The notes under the pieces: model-generated | Databases searched by the model: none | Seen by the model: only the letters and a program-made list of their open reading frames with translations | What the model was told of the DNA's origin: nothing | Shown here: positions 1 to 5,629 of the stretch, one piece after another | Position numbering within the stretch: position 1 is the first letter of the stretch | Layout of the letters: every line of letters starts with the position of its first letter | From: Clostridia bacterium | GTDB taxonomy: Bacteria > Bacillota > Clostridia > Oscillospirales > CAG-382 | Direction: 5' to 3' | NCBI GenBank assembly: GCA_017959195.1 | Contig: JAGDBE010000047.1 | Location: 1-5,629, forward strand | Length of the DNA: 5,629 bases | Program-made: the position numbers and the translations under genes

Positions 1-663
1 AACCGCCGTCCCGCTCTGCTCGTTGTAACCGACATCGCGCAGGACAGACTTGACCGCGCGGGTGAAATTCTTTCCGTTGCGGAAGCGGAAAAACAGGGCG
101 TAAAGCTCGTTTACCTCAATACCCGCGACCTCGACGCGAAAAAAGCGCTGCTTGACTGCAACAACGGTCAGAATTACGACGATATACTCGTATTTGCGCC
201 CGTTCCGGCGCTTGTTGAACTTGCGGATTCCCTTCTTGCGAAAGACGGATGCCTGAATTTCTTCTCAGGCCCCGCGGACCCCGCTTTTTCGGCAAAATTC
301 AACTTCTATAACGTTCACTACCTGAACACGCACGTCGTAGGAACTTCCGGCGGAAACACAGACGATATGCAGGAATCGCTCGATATGATGGCGGCAGGTC
401 TTCTTGACCCTGCAATCCTCGTAACCCACGTCGGCGGCCTTAACTGCGTGCCCGAAACGACGCTGAATCTGCCCAACATCCCCGGCGGCAAGAAACTTAT
501 CTATACGCATATAGATATGCCGCTTACGGCAATTTCTGATTTCGAGGAAAAAGGAAAAACCGACCCGCTCTTTGCAAAACTCCACGAGATTTGCAGGGCG
601 AACAACGGCCTCTGGTGCGCGGAAGCTGAAAAAACGCTTCTTGCCGCAAAACAGACCGACTAA
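1..663 (+). CDS. Zinc-type (MDR) dehydrogenase, L-sorbose-1-phosphate reductase-like, C-terminal part (5' end outside window)
   Basis: The frame is open from the first base and ends at TAA 661-663, giving the last 220 residues of a protein that is usually about 400-420 residues long in this family. The fragment opens inside the Rossmann fold: a hydrophobic strand ending in an acidic residue (LLVVTD, then IAQDRLDRA) is the usual NAD(P) ribose-binding strand. The glycine-rich loop and the zinc-binding N-terminal domain lie before the window. Further on are FNFYNVHY, a GTSGGNTDD segment around 340-366, and a conserved tail with NLPNIPGGKK and DFEEKGKTDPLF. From memory this combination matches proteins annotated as L-sorbose-1-phosphate reductase (SorE), which reduce sorbose 1-phosphate to glucitol 6-phosphate. 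The MDR family is secure; the substrate is inferred and another sugar phosphate or polyol is possible. A hairpin follows 14 bases after the stop, so the gene is probably last in its transcript. Confidence 0.82.
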   Translation, partial: NRRPALLVVTDIAQDRLDRAGEILSVAEAEKQGVKLVYLNTRDLDAKKALLDCNNGQNYDDILVFAPVPALVELADSLLAKDGCLNFFSGPADPAFSAKFNFYNVHYLNTHVVGTSGGNTDDMQESLDMMAAGLLDPAILVTHVGGLNCVPETTLNLPNIPGGKKLIYTHIDMPLTAISDFEEKGKTDPLFAKLHEICRANNGLWCAEAEKTLLAAKQTD

Positions 664-676
664 AAACGATATAAGT

Positions 677-715
677 GCGCCCCTGCGTCAGCAGGGGCGT
701 CGGCCTTTGCTTTTT
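677..715 (+). terminator. Probable intrinsic terminator after the dehydrogenase gene
   Basis: A perfect 9-bp GC-rich stem (678-686 with 691-699, arms CGCCCCTGC and GCAGGGGCG) closes a 4-base loop GTCA. It is extended by a G-T pair at 677/700. The T tract is imperfect: CTTTGCTTTTT lies at 705-715, so the longest T run (711-715) starts about 11 bases beyond the stem. Its place just after a stop codon and before a new promoter supports termination. The offset T run means it may be leaky or may instead stabilise the mRNA 3' end. Confidence 0.6.
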
Positions 716-727
716 CGCGATTTTATC

Positions 728-756
728 TTGATACTTTGAATATTCTATGATATAAT
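728..756 (+). promoter_or_regulatory. Near-consensus sigma-A promoter for the EIIC-EAL gene
   Basis: The -35 box TTGATA (728-733) and a perfect -10 box TATAAT (751-756) are separated by exactly 17 bases. A TG at 748-749, one base upstream of the -10, adds an extended -10 element. Transcription should start near 763, leaving a 5' leader of about 35 bases, which is too short for a riboswitch. An 8-bp palindrome GAATATTC (738-745) sits in the spacer; it could be an operator but is short enough to be chance. No convincing cre (CcpA) site was seen. Confidence 0.82.
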
Positions 757-782
757 ACATTTGATTTTGTTAATTCTTTGGC

Positions 783-790
783 AAGGGAGG
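783..790 (+). promoter_or_regulatory. Ribosome binding site that fixes the TTG start of the EIIC-EAL gene
   Basis: AAGGGAGG lies 7 bases before TTG 798-800. The first in-frame ATG (840-842, residue 15) has no comparable purine stretch before it and would remove the conserved lead-in to the first membrane segment. The TTG start is therefore preferred. Confidence 0.8.
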
Positions 791-797
791 GTTCGTT

Positions 798-2909
798 TTG
801 CCGGAAAAAAGCCGAAAAATAAATAAAATATATGATTTTATGGCGAAAGCCGAGCAATGGACGCCTGTAAGCGCAATCCGGGGCGGTCTGCTTGCAATTA
901 CGCCGGTTCTTATCATAGGCGCATTTGCGCTTATTTTAAAAACGTTTCCCGTTTCTTTTTATCAGAACTTTATTACAACCTTCGCAAACGGACTTCTCTT
1001 ATCGTTTTTTGATTTCATTTACAGCGCGACTTTCGGAGTTTTGAGTATTTATATGACGGTTTCCATAAGCCGCTCGTACGCACACATAAGATCAGACACG
1101 TCCGCTCCCGTAATAAGCGTTATTCTCGCTTCCCTTCTCTCGTTCTTCATTCTTGCGGGCGCGTATCTGCCGAATTTCGGTTCCGAAAGCGTAGGTCCGA
1201 AATCGATGTTCCTTGCGATTATTACCGGTATCTGGGCTTCCGCGCTTTACATAAGGTTTTACGACGCTTTGAAAAAACGCCAGCGCCAATTCTATTCAAC
1301 GGGTGCTGACAGAGATTTCAACAGAATGCTCTCGTACCTTATTCCGCTTGCTTTGACGGCGATAGTCTTTGCGATTTTCAATACGGTTATCGTTTACGTC
1401 TTTAACGTTGATTCTTTCAGAATGCTTCTGGTTTTAGCGTTCGACAAACTTTTCTCCATCGGAAAAATCGGTTTCTTCAAGGGATTTTTCTTCGTACTGC
1501 TTTCGTCTGTTTTGTGGTTTTTCGGTATCCACGGAAGCGACACGCTCGAAAGCGTAATGCAAAACGTGTTTGCACCGGGGCTTGAAATAAACCGCGCCGC
1601 CATAGCGGTGGGAAACGCGCCTACGGAAGTGCTGAACAAGGTATTTTTCGACTGTTTTGTACTCATGGGCGGATGCGGCTCCGCAATTTGTCTGCTTATT
1701 GCAATACTCGTCTTTTCAAGGAACAGGGCGCGCCGCGGACTCGGTTTTGCAGCGGCTTTCCCGATGATTTTCAACATAAACGAACTTATGGTATTCGGAC
1801 TTCCCGTTATTTTCAACCCCATAATGTTCATCCCCTTTGTAACCGTTCCTCTGGCATGTTACACTTTTTCGTATTTTGCAATATCCATAGGACTTGTCCC
1901 GATGATTACCCAGACTGTGGAATGGACGACCCCCATAATACTCGGCGGTCTTCATGCGACGGGCTCTGTTGCGGGAAGCCTGCTACAGATTTTCAACGTA
2001 ATTATAGGAACGCTTATATACGTTCCGTTTATTCGCCTGCTTGACAAACGCGACGCGGAAAAATACCGCAGGGAATACGACTCCTTCGTCAACTATTTCC
2101 GCCGCAACGAATCGTCGATCTCGGGCATGCGGCTCACGGAGCAGAACAACGTTTACGGAGAATTTGCAAAATCTCTCTGCGCCGAGCTTGAGCACAGCCT
2201 TAAAAAGTGCATGATTCTTGCTTACCAGCCGCAATACGACTATGAGGAAAAATGCGTGGGCGCGGAGGTTCTGCTGCGGTGGAACCACCCGATTTACGGA
2301 ACGCTCTATCCGCCTATCGTAATAAAACTTGCGGAAGAGGGCGGATTCCTGCCAGACCTCGAAGAAGCCATATTTACGCGCGCTTTGCAGGAAAGACCGA
2401 AAGTGCTTGAAAAATTCGGTGAAAACATTAAAATTTCGATAAACGTAACAGGAAAAACCATAGTTTCACAGCGTTATTTGCAGTTCTGCCAGAAGCTTGA
2501 CGCAAAGGACTCATTCTCCGGCAAAAACCTCTGCCTTGAAGTTACGGAACAGGATTCGCTGTCGTTTGACGAAAACACCGTAACCACCTTCAAAGCATTG
2601 AAGGACCTCGGTTTGTCGCTTGCTATTGACGATTTCTCGATGGGACAGACTTCGATAAACTATCTCAAAGAAAACCTGTTCGATTTTATAAAGCTTGACG
2701 GCTCGCTTGTGAGAGAACTGTTTGACCGCAGCAACTGCAGAGAAATAATCATTTCGATATCCCGTCTTGCAAAGAGCCTGCATTTAAGCGTTATTGCGGA
2801 ATACGTCGAGACAAAAGAGCAGCTTGACACCTTGCACGAAACGGGATGCGACTACTACCAGGGCTACCTGTTTTCACCCGCGGTATTCATCTCAGAAATC
2901 AAAAAATAA
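798..2909 (+). CDS. PTS EIIC (lactose/cellobiose type) - EAL domain fusion, putative sugar-responsive cyclic di-GMP phosphodiesterase
   Basis: This 703-residue protein has two parts. Residues about 1-420 form a PTS EIIC permease domain of the lactose/cellobiose/chitobiose type with roughly ten hydrophobic segments (for example 26-48, 105-124, 178-203, 227-243, 282-306, 332-366, 390-414). It carries the family's FFGIHG motif (H245) and an NINE motif (E329), matching the histidine and glutamate that contact sugar in the Bacillus cereus ChbC structure. Residues about 425-452 are a charged linker. Residues about 453-703 are an EAL domain, which in this family hydrolyses cyclic di-GMP to pGpG. The signature is EVLLRW (E490), with N549, LEVTE (E581, E584), IDDF (D611, D612), IKLD (K632), AEYVE (E668) and YQGY (Q688). 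Loop 6 is altered: DDFSMGQTS replaces the usual DDFGTGYSS. No GGDEF, EIIA or EIIB domain is present. The TTG start is set by the upstream ribosome binding site. The gene has its own promoter and terminator and looks monocistronic. Domain assignments are secure; the sensor role is inferred, and sugar transport or an enzymatically inactive cyclic di-GMP receptor remain possible. Confidence 0.93.
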   Translation: MPEKSRKINKIYDFMAKAEQWTPVSAIRGGLLAITPVLIIGAFALILKTFPVSFYQNFITTFANGLLLSFFDFIYSATFGVLSIYMTVSISRSYAHIRSDTSAPVISVILASLLSFFILAGAYLPNFGSESVGPKSMFLAIITGIWASALYIRFYDALKKRQRQFYSTGADRDFNRMLSYLIPLALTAIVFAIFNTVIVYVFNVDSFRMLLVLAFDKLFSIGKIGFFKGFFFVLLSSVLWFFGIHGSDTLESVMQNVFAPGLEINRAAIAVGNAPTEVLNKVFFDCFVLMGGCGSAICLLIAILVFSRNRARRGLGFAAAFPMIFNINELMVFGLPVIFNPIMFIPFVTVPLACYTFSYFAISIGLVPMITQTVEWTTPIILGGLHATGSVAGSLLQIFNVIIGTLIYVPFIRLLDKRDAEKYRREYDSFVNYFRRNESSISGMRLTEQNNVYGEFAKSLCAELEHSLKKCMILAYQPQYDYEEKCVGAEVLLRWNHPIYGTLYPPIVIKLAEEGGFLPDLEEAIFTRALQERPKVLEKFGENIKISINVTGKTIVSQRYLQFCQKLDAKDSFSGKNLCLEVTEQDSLSFDENTVTTFKALKDLGLSLAIDDFSMGQTSINYLKENLFDFIKLDGSLVRELFDRSNCREIIISISRLAKSLHLSVIAEYVETKEQLDTLHETGCDYYQGYLFSPAVFISEIKK

Positions 2910-2933
2910 GAAGAAAATCTTCAAAAAAACGTT

Positions 2934-2966
2934 AAAAAACGGAGCAAATCACTGCTCCGTTTTTTT
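2934..2966. terminator. Bidirectional intrinsic terminator between convergent genes
   Basis: An 8-bp stem (2939-2946 ACGGAGCA with 2953-2960 TGCTCCGT) closes a 6-base loop AATCAC. On the plus strand a run of seven T follows (2960-2966). On the minus strand the six A at 2934-2939 become the T run. The A and T tracts can also pair and lengthen the stem. It lies 24 bases after the EIIC-EAL stop and 14 bases beyond the dapL stop, so it can end both convergent transcripts. Confidence 0.92.
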
Positions 2967-2980
2967 GTTATTCAAATACG

Positions 2981-4165
2981 TTATTTTAACAGTTTAACCA
3001 TGCGTTTTGCTGCTTCTTCGGTGTCATAAAGGCTTCCGAACGACGAAAGTCTGAAATATCCTTCTCCGCATTTGCCGAATCCCTCTCCGGGGGTGCCGAC
3101 AACCTGAATTTCGTGCAGCAGGTAGTCGAAAAACTCCCAGCTTCCCATTCCTTTCGGGCATTTCATCCAGATATACGGCGCGTTCTTGCCGCCGCAGTAC
3201 CATATTCCGAGTTCGTCGAGCGCTTTCATTAGAATTTCCGCGTTTTGCTTGTATTTTTTGATGTTTTCCTTGATTTGCCTCTGTCCCTCGTCGCTGAAAA
3301 CGGCGGCTCCGCCCTTTTGAATGACGTACGACACACCGTTCGTCTTTGTGGTGCGGTTGCGCACCCACATGGCGTTGAGATTCATTCCGTTTCTTTCAAG
3401 TTTTTTCGGAATTACGGTGTAACCGAGTCGTGTTCCCGTAAATCCCGCAGTCTTTGAAAGCGAGCAAATCTCGATTGCGCACGTCTCTGCGCCTTCAAGT
3501 TCGTAAATGCTGTGCGGAATATCTTCATCCTCTATAAACGCCTCGTATGCGGCGTCAAACAATATGAGTGCTCCCGTTTTGTCAGCATAGTCAACCCATT
3601 TTTGAAGTTTTACTCGGTCAAATACCGCGCCCGTCGGATTGTTCGGCGAACAGATATAAAGAATATCCGCGTCGGTGTTTTCGTCCGGCTCCGGCAAAAA
3701 ACCGTTTTCCTCTCCCGACGGGAGATGTATGATTTTTCTGCCCGCCATGACGTTTGCGTCGACGTATGCGGGATAAGCGGGCTCAATCACGAGCGCGCTG
3801 TTTGATTTATCAAAAAGGTCGAGAATATCGCCGAGCTCGTCGCTTGCTCCGCTCGAAACGAATACCTCGTCGGACTGCAAACAGACTCCGCGCTTCTTAT
3901 AGTACGAAGCGACGGCTTCTCTGTAAAACGGAGCCCCGCACTCCGGCATATATCCGTGGAACGTCTCCTTTTTCGACTGGTCGTCAACCGCTTCGTGAAG
4001 CGCCTTTATAACCTCATCGCACAGCGGAAGCGACACGTCGCCTATTCCGAGCCGCAGCACCTTTTTATCGGGATTTGCGTCGAGATACGCCTTCACTTTT
4101 TGCGAAATGTTGTAAAAGAGGTACGAATCCTTGAGTTCTGAATAATGTAAATTCGGTTTCAGCAT
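2981..4165 (-). CDS. dapL: LL-diaminopimelate aminotransferase
   Basis: A 394-residue, cytoplasmic, PLP-dependent class I/II aminotransferase that converts tetrahydrodipicolinate plus glutamate directly to LL-2,6-diaminopimelate and 2-oxoglutarate. It thereby bypasses the succinylase or acetylase steps. The fold-type I landmarks are in order: the N-terminal LRLGIGDVSLPL segment (37-48), FHGYMPECG (69-77), SPNNPTG (173-179), D204 and Y207 for PLP, the Schiff-base lysine in SLSK (K238) followed by TGTRLGY (R246), and the substrate-carboxylate arginine in YFRLSSFG (R372). The stretches NGVSYVIQKGG, NAPYIWMKCP and VVGTPGEGFG are typical of DapL rather than of general aspartate aminotransferases. 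Length is slightly below the usual 400-410 residues, with nothing obviously missing. The start ATG 4165-4163 overlaps the end of dapF by 7 bases and has a GAGGGGGA-type binding site inside dapF. The neighbouring dapF encodes the next enzyme of the pathway, which supports the assignment. Confidence 0.93.
   Translation of the reverse strand: MLKPNLHYSELKDSYLFYNISQKVKAYLDANPDKKVLRLGIGDVSLPLCDEVIKALHEAVDDQSKKETFHGYMPECGAPFYREAVASYYKKRGVCLQSDEVFVSSGASDELGDILDLFDKSNSALVIEPAYPAYVDANVMAGRKIIHLPSGEENGFLPEPDENTDADILYICSPNNPTGAVFDRVKLQKWVDYADKTGALILFDAAYEAFIEDEDIPHSIYELEGAETCAIEICSLSKTAGFTGTRLGYTVIPKKLERNGMNLNAMWVRNRTTKTNGVSYVIQKGGAAVFSDEGQRQIKENIKKYKQNAEILMKALDELGIWYCGGKNAPYIWMKCPKGMGSWEFFDYLLHEIQVVGTPGEGFGKCGEGYFRLSSFGSLYDTEEAAKRMVKLLK
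4159..4165 (-). other. dapF/dapL coding overlap (ATGCTGA)
   Basis: The start codon of dapL and the TGA stop of dapF share seven bases in different frames. The dapL ribosome binding site (GAGGGGGA, 4182-4175) lies within the last codons of dapF, 9 bases before the ATG. Ribosomes finishing dapF would expose and probably re-use this site, so the two enzymes are likely made in a coupled ratio. Confidence 0.85.
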
Positions 4166-4953
4166 ATTGCGGTATCCCCCTCGTAAACCGTTTCGGCAGG
4201 TCCCGTCATGGTTATTCTGTTATCGGCTGACACGCATATTTCAAGCGTTCCGCCGTCAAGGTAAACCTTTATCGGTTTTCCGTAGTCGCAAAGTCCCTTG
4301 CTTACCGCCGCCGTGGCAGACGCGCATGCGCCGGTTCCGCAAGCCATGGTAATTCCGCTTCCGCGCTCCCAGACGCGCATGCGGAGCGCGTTTTGTCCTA
4401 TAACTTCAACGAATTCCGCGTTCACTCCGTCGGGAAAATCCTTGTAATGCTCAACAAGCGGTCCTAAAGACGCGACAGACGTCTTTTCGGCGTCGGAAAC
4501 GAATATTACCGCGTGCGGATTTCCGACCGACACGGGCGTGCAGGTAAGTTCTCCGTCGGAAAAGTACAGTTTTTTGTCCTCCGACACTTCGGCATACCCC
4601 ATATCGACCGTAACGTATCTTACTTTTCCCGCGATAATGCGAAGGTCGAGCGTTTTAATTCCCGACAGCGTCTCCACAGTAAGATGCGTTTTGTCGGTAT
4701 AGCCCTTGTCATAAAAATATTTTCCCACGCAGCGGACTCCGTTTCCGCACATCTTCGCTTCGCTTCCGTCGGCGTTGTATATACGCATTCTGCAATCGGC
4801 GATATCGGACTGTTCGATAAATATCATTCCGTCGGAGCCCGCGCCGAAATGTCTGTCGGAAAGCTTTGTGCAAAGCTCCGTTATATTTTCCGGGACCTTT
4901 CCGTAAACGTAAAGATAATCGTTTCCGAGTCCGTGCATTTTTGTAAAGTGCAT
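4159..4953 (-). CDS. dapF: Diaminopimelate epimerase
   Basis: This 264-residue cytoplasmic enzyme interconverts LL- and meso-diaminopimelate without a cofactor, supplying meso-DAP for peptidoglycan and for lysine by decarboxylation. Both catalytic cysteines are visible: C69 in MCGNGVRC and C205 in ACGTGAC. Other family motifs are the N-terminal KMHGLGND (N11), GAGSDG (37-42), NADGSEAKMCGNG (60-72), VGNPHAV (143-149), GVNAEFV (N178) and WERGSG (E196, R197). The length is near the usual 270-280 residues and both lobes of the pseudo-symmetric fold are complete. The start ATG 4953-4951 places MHFTKMHGLGND at the terminus, as expected, and has AAAGGAG 7 bases upstream. It lies 13 bases after carB and overlaps dapL, so the three genes are probably co-transcribed from a promoter outside the window. 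Confidence 0.97.
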   Translation of the reverse strand: MHFTKMHGLGNDYLYVYGKVPENITELCTKLSDRHFGAGSDGMIFIEQSDIADCRMRIYNADGSEAKMCGNGVRCVGKYFYDKGYTDKTHLTVETLSGIKTLDLRIIAGKVRYVTVDMGYAEVSEDKKLYFSDGELTCTPVSVGNPHAVIFVSDAEKTSVASLGPLVEHYKDFPDGVNAEFVEVIGQNALRMRVWERGSGITMACGTGACASATAAVSKGLCDYGKPIKVYLDGGTLEICVSADNRITMTGPAETVYEGDTAIC

Positions 4954-4960
4954 ATATGCT

Positions 4961-4967
4961 CTCCTTT
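4961..4967 (-). promoter_or_regulatory. dapF ribosome binding site touching the carB stop codon
   Basis: Read on the minus strand, AAAGGAG (4967-4961) stands 7 bases before the dapF ATG. Its first A is the last base of the carB TGA stop (4969-4967). This arrangement suggests that translation of dapF is linked to termination on carB. Confidence 0.82.
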
Positions 4968-5629
4968 CATTCTGCGTCTATTGTTGAAACTCCGAGGTTT
5001 ACTTCTTCGAGCACGTCGAGCACCATGCGCACGGTGTCAAGAGAAGTAAGCATCGTTATATTGTTTAAAGCCGCACAGCGTCGGATTTCGACGCCGTCGC
5101 CGTAATGAATGCCCGAAAGAATGGCTCTTGTGTTTATGACGTAGCTTATATGTCCGGCCCTTATGGAATCGAGCACTTCGGTGCTTCCCTCGCTCGGCTT
5201 TCTCAAAATTTTCGTATGAATGCCGTTTTGTTCAAGCACCTCTCCCGTAAGGGAGGTCGCCTCGATATTGAAGCCCATATTGTAAAATCTGCGCACAAGC
5301 GGCACCGTTTCCTCCTTGTCCTCGTCGGCAACGCTGACGAGCACCGTTCCGTAGTCGAGGAGCGAAAGCCCCGACGCGAGCAGCGCCTTGTAGCCTGCGC
5401 GGTGCAGTTTGCCGTCATAACCTATCGCCTCTCCCGTGGATTTCATTTCGGGCGAGAGATACGCGTCCATTCCGCGCAGTTTCGAGAACGAAAAAACCGG
5501 AACCTTTACGTAATAACGCTTCTTTTCGTCAGGATAGCGTACTTGTATTCCCTGCTCTTCAAGCGATACTCCCAGCATCGCAAGCGTTCCCATATCGGCA
5601 AGTGAATATCCCGTAGCTTTTGAAAGGAA
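4967..5629 (-). CDS. carB: Carbamoyl-phosphate synthase large subunit, C-terminal part (5' end outside window)
   Basis: The frame is open to the window edge and stops at TGA 4969-4967, giving the last 220 residues of a protein usually near 1,070 residues. It begins with FLSKATGYSLAD, the conserved stretch at the end of the second ATP-grasp half, followed at fragment residues 58-67 by LSPEMKSTGE, a strong CarB signature. From about residue 92 onward there is the methylglyoxal-synthase-like regulatory domain (GTVLVSVADEDKE, then YVINTR and DGVEIRR). In known enzymes this domain binds effectors such as UMP and ornithine. CarB uses ATP, bicarbonate and ammonia from the CarA glutaminase to make carbamoyl phosphate for pyrimidines and arginine. 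The internal ATG at 5593 is not a start, because the homologous sequence continues upstream without a break. carA and most of carB should lie beyond the right edge. Confidence 0.96.
   Translation of the reverse strand, partial: FLSKATGYSLADMGTLAMLGVSLEEQGIQVRYPDEKKRYYVKVPVFSFSKLRGMDAYLSPEMKSTGEAIGYDGKLHRAGYKALLASGLSLLDYGTVLVSVADEDKEETVPLVRRFYNMGFNIEATSLTGEVLEQNGIHTKILRKPSEGSTEVLDSIRAGHISYVINTRAILSGIHYGDGVEIRRCAALNNITMLTSLDTVRMVLDVLEEVNLGVSTIDAE

Noticed and set aside
265..585. Minus-strand open frame of 106 codons inside the dehydrogenase
   Set aside because: It lies opposite a gene with clear family motifs, has no recognisable domain, and is explained as a shadow of the coding strand.
757..797. 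Possible cyclic di-GMP or other riboswitch in the leader of the EIIC-EAL gene
   Set aside because: The leader after the predicted transcription start is only about 35 bases, too short for a known aptamer, and no conserved motif was seen.
1394..1831. Minus-strand open frame of 145 codons inside the EIIC region
   Set aside because: Opposite-strand shadow of a conserved membrane domain, with a lysine/serine-rich, low-quality composition and no known motif.
2910..2922. Small inverted repeat GAAGA-AAA-TCTTC after the EIIC-EAL stop
   Set aside because: The stem is only 5 bp and AT-rich, is followed by A rather than T on the plus strand, and the strong terminator lies just beyond it.
4513..5049. 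Plus-strand open frame of 178 codons across carB and dapF
   Set aside because: It spans two well-supported minus-strand genes and their ribosome binding site, and its translation resembles no family I know.
5105..5605. Plus-strand open frame of 166 codons opposite carB
   Set aside because: Antisense to highly conserved carB sequence; arginine/histidine-rich translation typical of a shadow frame.
1..5629. CRISPR array, transposon, phage or defence genes
   Set aside because: No regularly spaced repeats, terminal inverted repeats, transposase, integrase or defence-type domains were found; nearly all sequence is accounted for by the five genes.

Overview
The window reads as ordinary chromosomal DNA of an anaerobic member of the Clostridia (Bacillota), probably a gut-type lineage. 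This is inferred from several things: a lactose/cellobiose-type PTS membrane domain fused to an EAL domain, a clostridial-looking sorbose-1-phosphate-reductase-like dehydrogenase, a DapL-type lysine/peptidoglycan pathway, strong AGGAGG-like ribosome binding sites with one TTG start, and moderate GC. The genus cannot be named from the sequence alone.

Layout, left to right. (1) Positions 1-663 (+) hold the C-terminal half of a zinc-type (MDR) dehydrogenase resembling L-sorbose-1-phosphate reductase. (2) Positions 664-797 are non-coding: a GC-rich hairpin that probably ends the first gene, then a near-consensus sigma-A promoter and a strong ribosome binding site. (3) Positions 798-2909 (+) are a 703-residue membrane protein that joins a PTS EIIC sugar-permease domain to a cytoplasmic EAL (cyclic di-GMP phosphodiesterase) domain. 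(4) Positions 2934-2966 form a terminator that works in both directions between convergent genes. (5) Positions 4969 down to 2981, on the minus strand, carry dapF and dapL, with the end of carB upstream (to the window edge). The three minus-strand genes are packed tightly and look like one transcript, carB-dapF-dapL.

How the genes work together. DapL makes LL-diaminopimelate from tetrahydrodipicolinate, and DapF epimerises it to meso-diaminopimelate for lysine and peptidoglycan, so these two catalyse consecutive steps and are translationally coupled. CarB supplies carbamoyl phosphate for pyrimidines and arginine and is not part of that pathway. The EIIC-EAL protein is the most interesting item. 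It keeps the sugar-binding residues of the permease family and all the recognisable EAL catalytic residues, but no EIIA or EIIB phosphorylation module is visible in it or beside it. This suggests, as inference, a membrane receptor that links an external sugar to cyclic di-GMP breakdown rather than a plain transporter. No RNA genes, CRISPR arrays, mobile elements or sequence repeats were seen.
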